64,000 nt of DNA from Planctomycetota bacterium (GTDB taxonomy: Bacteria; Planctomycetota; Planctomycetia; Pirellulales; Pirellulaceae): NCBI GenBank assembly GCA_016872725.1, contig VGZC01000014.1, positions 1-64,000 on the forward strand, given 5' to 3'. A program made the position numbers and the translations under genes. The notes under the pieces were generated by a model. The model saw only the letters and a program-made list of their open reading frames with translations. It was not told the DNA's origin and did not search any database. Position 1 is the first letter of the stretch; every line of letters starts with the position of its first letter. Of the stretch, positions 61,428 through 64,000 are shown piece after piece.

Positions 61428-64000
61428 CTAGGAAAAAGCCAAATCGTCTCCAAGCCGCTTCGACCAACGCTCGGCCGTGTAAGGCAAGAGCCCATACGCC
61501 ATCGCGAGGATCTTGAGGGGATGCAGGATGGGTTTCGCCGCGCCTTGAGCCATCTGGACGCGGCACGCCGAGCATTCGGTCGCTCCGACCTGAAGTTCCA
61601 GATCGCGGATTCCCGCGATCAGGTTCCATCCGATCCGCAGGCTAGCGCGGAAATTGCGCCGCTGAAACCCCCACGTTCCCGCCATCCCCGAACAACCTTG
61701 CTCGATGCGCCGCACCGTCAGGCCGTGGATCAGGCGAAGCAGATTCTCTCCGGGCGATTCGGGATGGCAAGCCCGGAGGTGGCACGGCAGATGGTAACCG
61801 ACGGTCGCATTGAGCGGTTTGAGGTCGAGTTCGAGCCGGCCGCGCTGATGCAGGTTCCAAAGATAGGCGCCCGCGTCGACCGCATGCTCGGCGACGAGCT
61901 TCGCGTCCTCGTCGCCGAGCAACCGGGGGTAGTCGTGGCGCAGGCACATGGCCGCGGACGGTTCGGTCGTGACGATCGTATAGCCTTGGCGTACGGCTTC
62001 GGCGAGCAGGGCGACGTTGCGCCGCGCGAGCCGTGCGGCCCGCTCCACGGCGCCGACCGCGATCGCGTGCATGCCGGCGGCGACCTGATTCGGCGGAACG
62101 TAGGTCCGAACTCCGTTGTGTTCGAGGATGTCCACGACGGCCGTCGCGAGTTCCCCGTCGAACCAGTTGGCGTAGAGATCCACGAAATAGAGGACTTTCG
62201 GTTCGTTGGCGCGCGTCGAGCGATGCAGGCGGCGGCGCTGCGCTTGCCGCAGGAAACTCCTCGGCGCGACGGTCGGCAGTTTCCGCCCGCGCGCGATGCC
62301 CGTCATCCGTTCGAGCAGCCACCGAGCCTGGCGGTTTCCCAGGATCCAGTTCGAAACCAGCGCGAATCGGCTCGCCAACGGCGCGAACCGGTCAAGTCGC
62401 GCGAGGAACCAATTGGACGCGTCGAGTCCGTTCACCGCGACGTATTGCGCCTTGAGTTCGACGGCGAGCATCGGAATATCGACGCCCGCCGGGCACTCGA
62501 CCCGGCACTGGTGGCAGTGGAAGCACAGGTCGGCCACCGCCTTGGTTTCGTCCGACGTGAGCTGCTTGCCTTCGAGCCTGCCGGTCAAGGCGCCTCGAAG
62601 CAGATTCGCTTTCGAACGGGGCGATGCTTCCTCGCGCGCGGCCACGCGGAACACGGGGCACATCCGATCCTCGTTCGACGACGTCCGGCATCGCCCGCAT
62701 CCGTTGCATTCGCGGGAAGCCGCCATCACTTGATCGACCGACCACGCCAACAGGGGCGCCGGCGGCGCCTCGTCCGGCCGATCCGCCGTCGCCCGGTCGG
62801 CGAGACGGACCGCCCGGAGATTCTTCGTGAGAGGCTGGGGCACGTCGGCGACCACTTTGCCCGGATTGAGGATGGAACGGGGATCGAGGACGCGTTTGAC
62901 TTCCCGGAATACGTCGTAGAGCGGTCCGTATTGGCGGCGCGCGTACCAGGTGCGGCTGAGCCCGAGGCCATGTTCCCCGCTGATCGTGCCGCCCACCTCC
63001 ATGACCCGTTCGTAGACGTCCGATGCGAGCCCTTGCATCTTCCGCACGTCGGCCGGGTCGGCGAGATCGAGGAACGGACGGACGTGCAATTGGCCGTGCG
63101 CCGCGTGGGCGAACAGCGACGCGATGACCTCGTGCGCCTTGAGGACGTTTTGGAGGGTGGCGAGGAAGTCGGGAAGCGCGGCGGGCGGTACGGCCAGGTC
63201 CTCGATGAACGGAAGTGGACGCGTGTTGCCCTTCAGACGATAGAGCATCGGAACGACGCGCCGCGCGAGCCGCCAATAGAAGTTCCGTTCGTCCCGATCC
63301 ATCGTCGCGCGCGATTCGTAGGCGAGACGCCGGCGCCGCCGTATCCGAGCGATCACCGCGTCCATCCTCTGCCGAACGTCGTCCGCTTCGTCGCCATGAT
63401 GTTCCACAAGCAAGAGGCCTTCGGCGTCCCGCGGCAAGAGCGATTCGAAACGGGGTTCGGTTTCCCTCGCGATCGTAAGCAATCGGCGGTCCATCAAGTC
63501 GCACGTGCTGGCCCCCATCTGCGCGATTTCCAACGCGGCGCGCGCCGCGTTGTCGAGCCGATCGAAGAACAGCAACACCAGACCGCGGTGCCTGGGAATG
63601 GGACTCGTGCGGACCGTCGCCTCGACGATCAAGCCGAGCGTGCCCTCCGAACCGATGAACAGCGACGCGAGGTCCAGTTCGCCGTCGCGCGCGATCCCGT
63701 CGAGATGGTATCCGCCCCGGTTCACGAGGCTGCGCGGTTGGTTTGCCCGAATCGTCTGCGAATCGCGCCGAAGGAGTTCGTGCAGGCGTCCCACCAGCGC
63801 CGCTCGGGCCGGATCGGTGTCTCCTTCCAGAGCCACATGCCGGCCCGCCTCGATGACCGTGCCGTCGGCGAGCGCCACCTGGAGCCGTTCGACGTGCCGC
63901 CTGGGCGAACCGTATTGCGGCCAATGGCTGCCCGACGCGTCGATCGCCAGAACACTGCCCATCGTCGTCACGCTCCGCGTCGACGGGTCCGGCCCGAAAT
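61428..64000 (-). CDS. FAD-linked oxidase / Fe-S (GlcD-GlcF type) fusion protein, 5' end cut by window
   Basis: 857 residues are visible; the frame continues past 64000 (FGPDPSTRSVTTMGSVLAID), so the N-terminal part of the FAD (PCMH) domain is missing. FAD-oxidase C-terminal domain: LVLLFFDRLDNAARAALEIA, then GGTISGEHGLGLSRTWY. Two 4Fe-4S clusters follow: CNGCGRCRTSSNEDRMCP and CFHCHQCRVECPAGVDIP. Cysteine-rich CCG-type motifs end the protein (YHLPCHLRACHP, GCSGMAGTWG, ATECSACRVQMAQG). Such fusions oxidise 2-hydroxy acids (glycolate, lactate or 2-hydroxyglutarate) and pass electrons through the clusters. Substrate cannot be told from sequence. Confidence 0.93.
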   Translation of the reverse strand, partial: FGPDPSTRSVTTMGSVLAIDASGSHWPQYGSPRRHVERLQVALADGTVIEAGRHVALEGDTDPARAALVGRLHELLRRDSQTIRANQPRSLVNRGGYHLDGIARDGELDLASLFIGSEGTLGLIVEATVRTSPIPRHRGLVLLFFDRLDNAARAALEIAQMGASTCDLMDRRLLTIARETEPRFESLLPRDAEGLLLVEHHGDEADDVRQRMDAVIARIRRRRRLAYESRATMDRDERNFYWRLARRVVPMLYRLKGNTRPLPFIEDLAVPPAALPDFLATLQNVLKAHEVIASLFAHAAHGQLHVRPFLDLADPADVRKMQGLASDVYERVMEVGGTISGEHGLGLSRTWYARRQYGPLYDVFREVKRVLDPRSILNPGKVVADVPQPLTKNLRAVRLADRATADRPDEAPPAPLLAWSVDQVMAASRECNGCGRCRTSSNEDRMCPVFRVAAREEASPRSKANLLRGALTGRLEGKQLTSDETKAVADLCFHCHQCRVECPAGVDIPMLAVELKAQYVAVNGLDASNWFLARLDRFAPLASRFALVSNWILGNRQARWLLERMTGIARGRKLPTVAPRSFLRQAQRRRLHRSTRANEPKVLYFVDLYANWFDGELATAVVDILEHNGVRTYVPPNQVAAGMHAIAVGAVERAARLARRNVALLAEAVRQGYTIVTTEPSAAMCLRHDYPRLLGDEDAKLVAEHAVDAGAYLWNLHQRGRLELDLKPLNATVGYHLPCHLRACHPESPGENLLRLIHGLTVRRIEQGCSGMAGTWGFQRRNFRASLRIGWNLIAGIRDLELQVGATECSACRVQMAQGAAKPILHPLKILAMAYGLLPYTAERWSKRLGDDLAFS

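Overview
The window is high-GC bacterial DNA, about two thirds G+C by eye, and almost certainly comes from the phylum Planctomycetota. The signs are a DUF1559 pseudopilin-like protein, a secreted arylsulfatase, a DUF4838 protein, a propeller/HEAT/cytochrome c fusion of PVC type, a DUF4332 protein, zinc-ribbon and small lipoprotein families typical of planctomycetes, and heptose (LPS-type) biosynthesis genes. I see no rRNA, tRNA, CRISPR array, transposase or phage gene. Both ends of the window cut genes: a SurA/PpiD-like foldase on the left and a GlcD-type FAD/Fe-S oxidase on the right.

Layout. 1-3.9 kb: membrane-anchored foldase (-), then topA (+). 4.0-12.0 kb: a carbohydrate-related block with a GH109-like Gfo/Idh/MocA protein, a secreted deacetylase-like protein, a DUF4838 protein, an MFS transporter (-) and a URO-D-like protein. 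12.0-21.3 kb (-): an apparent operon reading 835-aa membrane protein, ABC ATPase, ABC-2 permease, HEAT-repeat protein, sulfatase, with very short or overlapping junctions. 21.6-27.2 kb: surface polysaccharide genes (flippase-like protein, GT2, GT-C-like membrane protein (+); gmhB and a GT9 heptosyltransferase (-)). 27.5-30.4 kb: a coiled-coil protein with degenerate ABC-type ATPase halves and two DUF4332 modules. 30.4-38.1 kb: esterase, His-rich small protein, DUF1559 protein, a secreted GPFD-module protein, PQQ-like propeller, aroA, zinc-ribbon protein.

38.3-44.0 kb (-): the mutasome operon imuA-imuB-dnaE2 for damage-induced mutagenesis. Just upstream lies a truncated S23/four-helix-bundle gene bracketed by inverted arrays of a GTGCTC-type hexamer. 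44.8-50.5 kb (+): hldE, a deoxyhypusine-synthase-like gene, and the propeller/HEAT/cytochrome fusion. 50.8-52.3 kb (-): the broken remains of a surface protein. 52.6-54.1 kb: an HtrA-like protease with PPC domains. 54.1-61.3 kb (-): housekeeping genes acpS, trpS, pyrD; an HU gene with a 42-codon overlapping ORF and a small lipoprotein; then YkgJ, a class V aminotransferase and moaA-moaE-moaD. 61.4-64.0 kb: the FAD/Fe-S oxidase.

The strongest candidates for something undescribed are the hexamer-bracketed S23p unit (44196-44657), the pseudo-ATPase/DUF4332 protein (27475-30366), the HU/42-aa/lipoprotein cluster (56775-57534), and a set of intergenic repeats that share a 7-nt period but not a sequence. 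All functional statements rest on motif recognition by eye; no database search was run.
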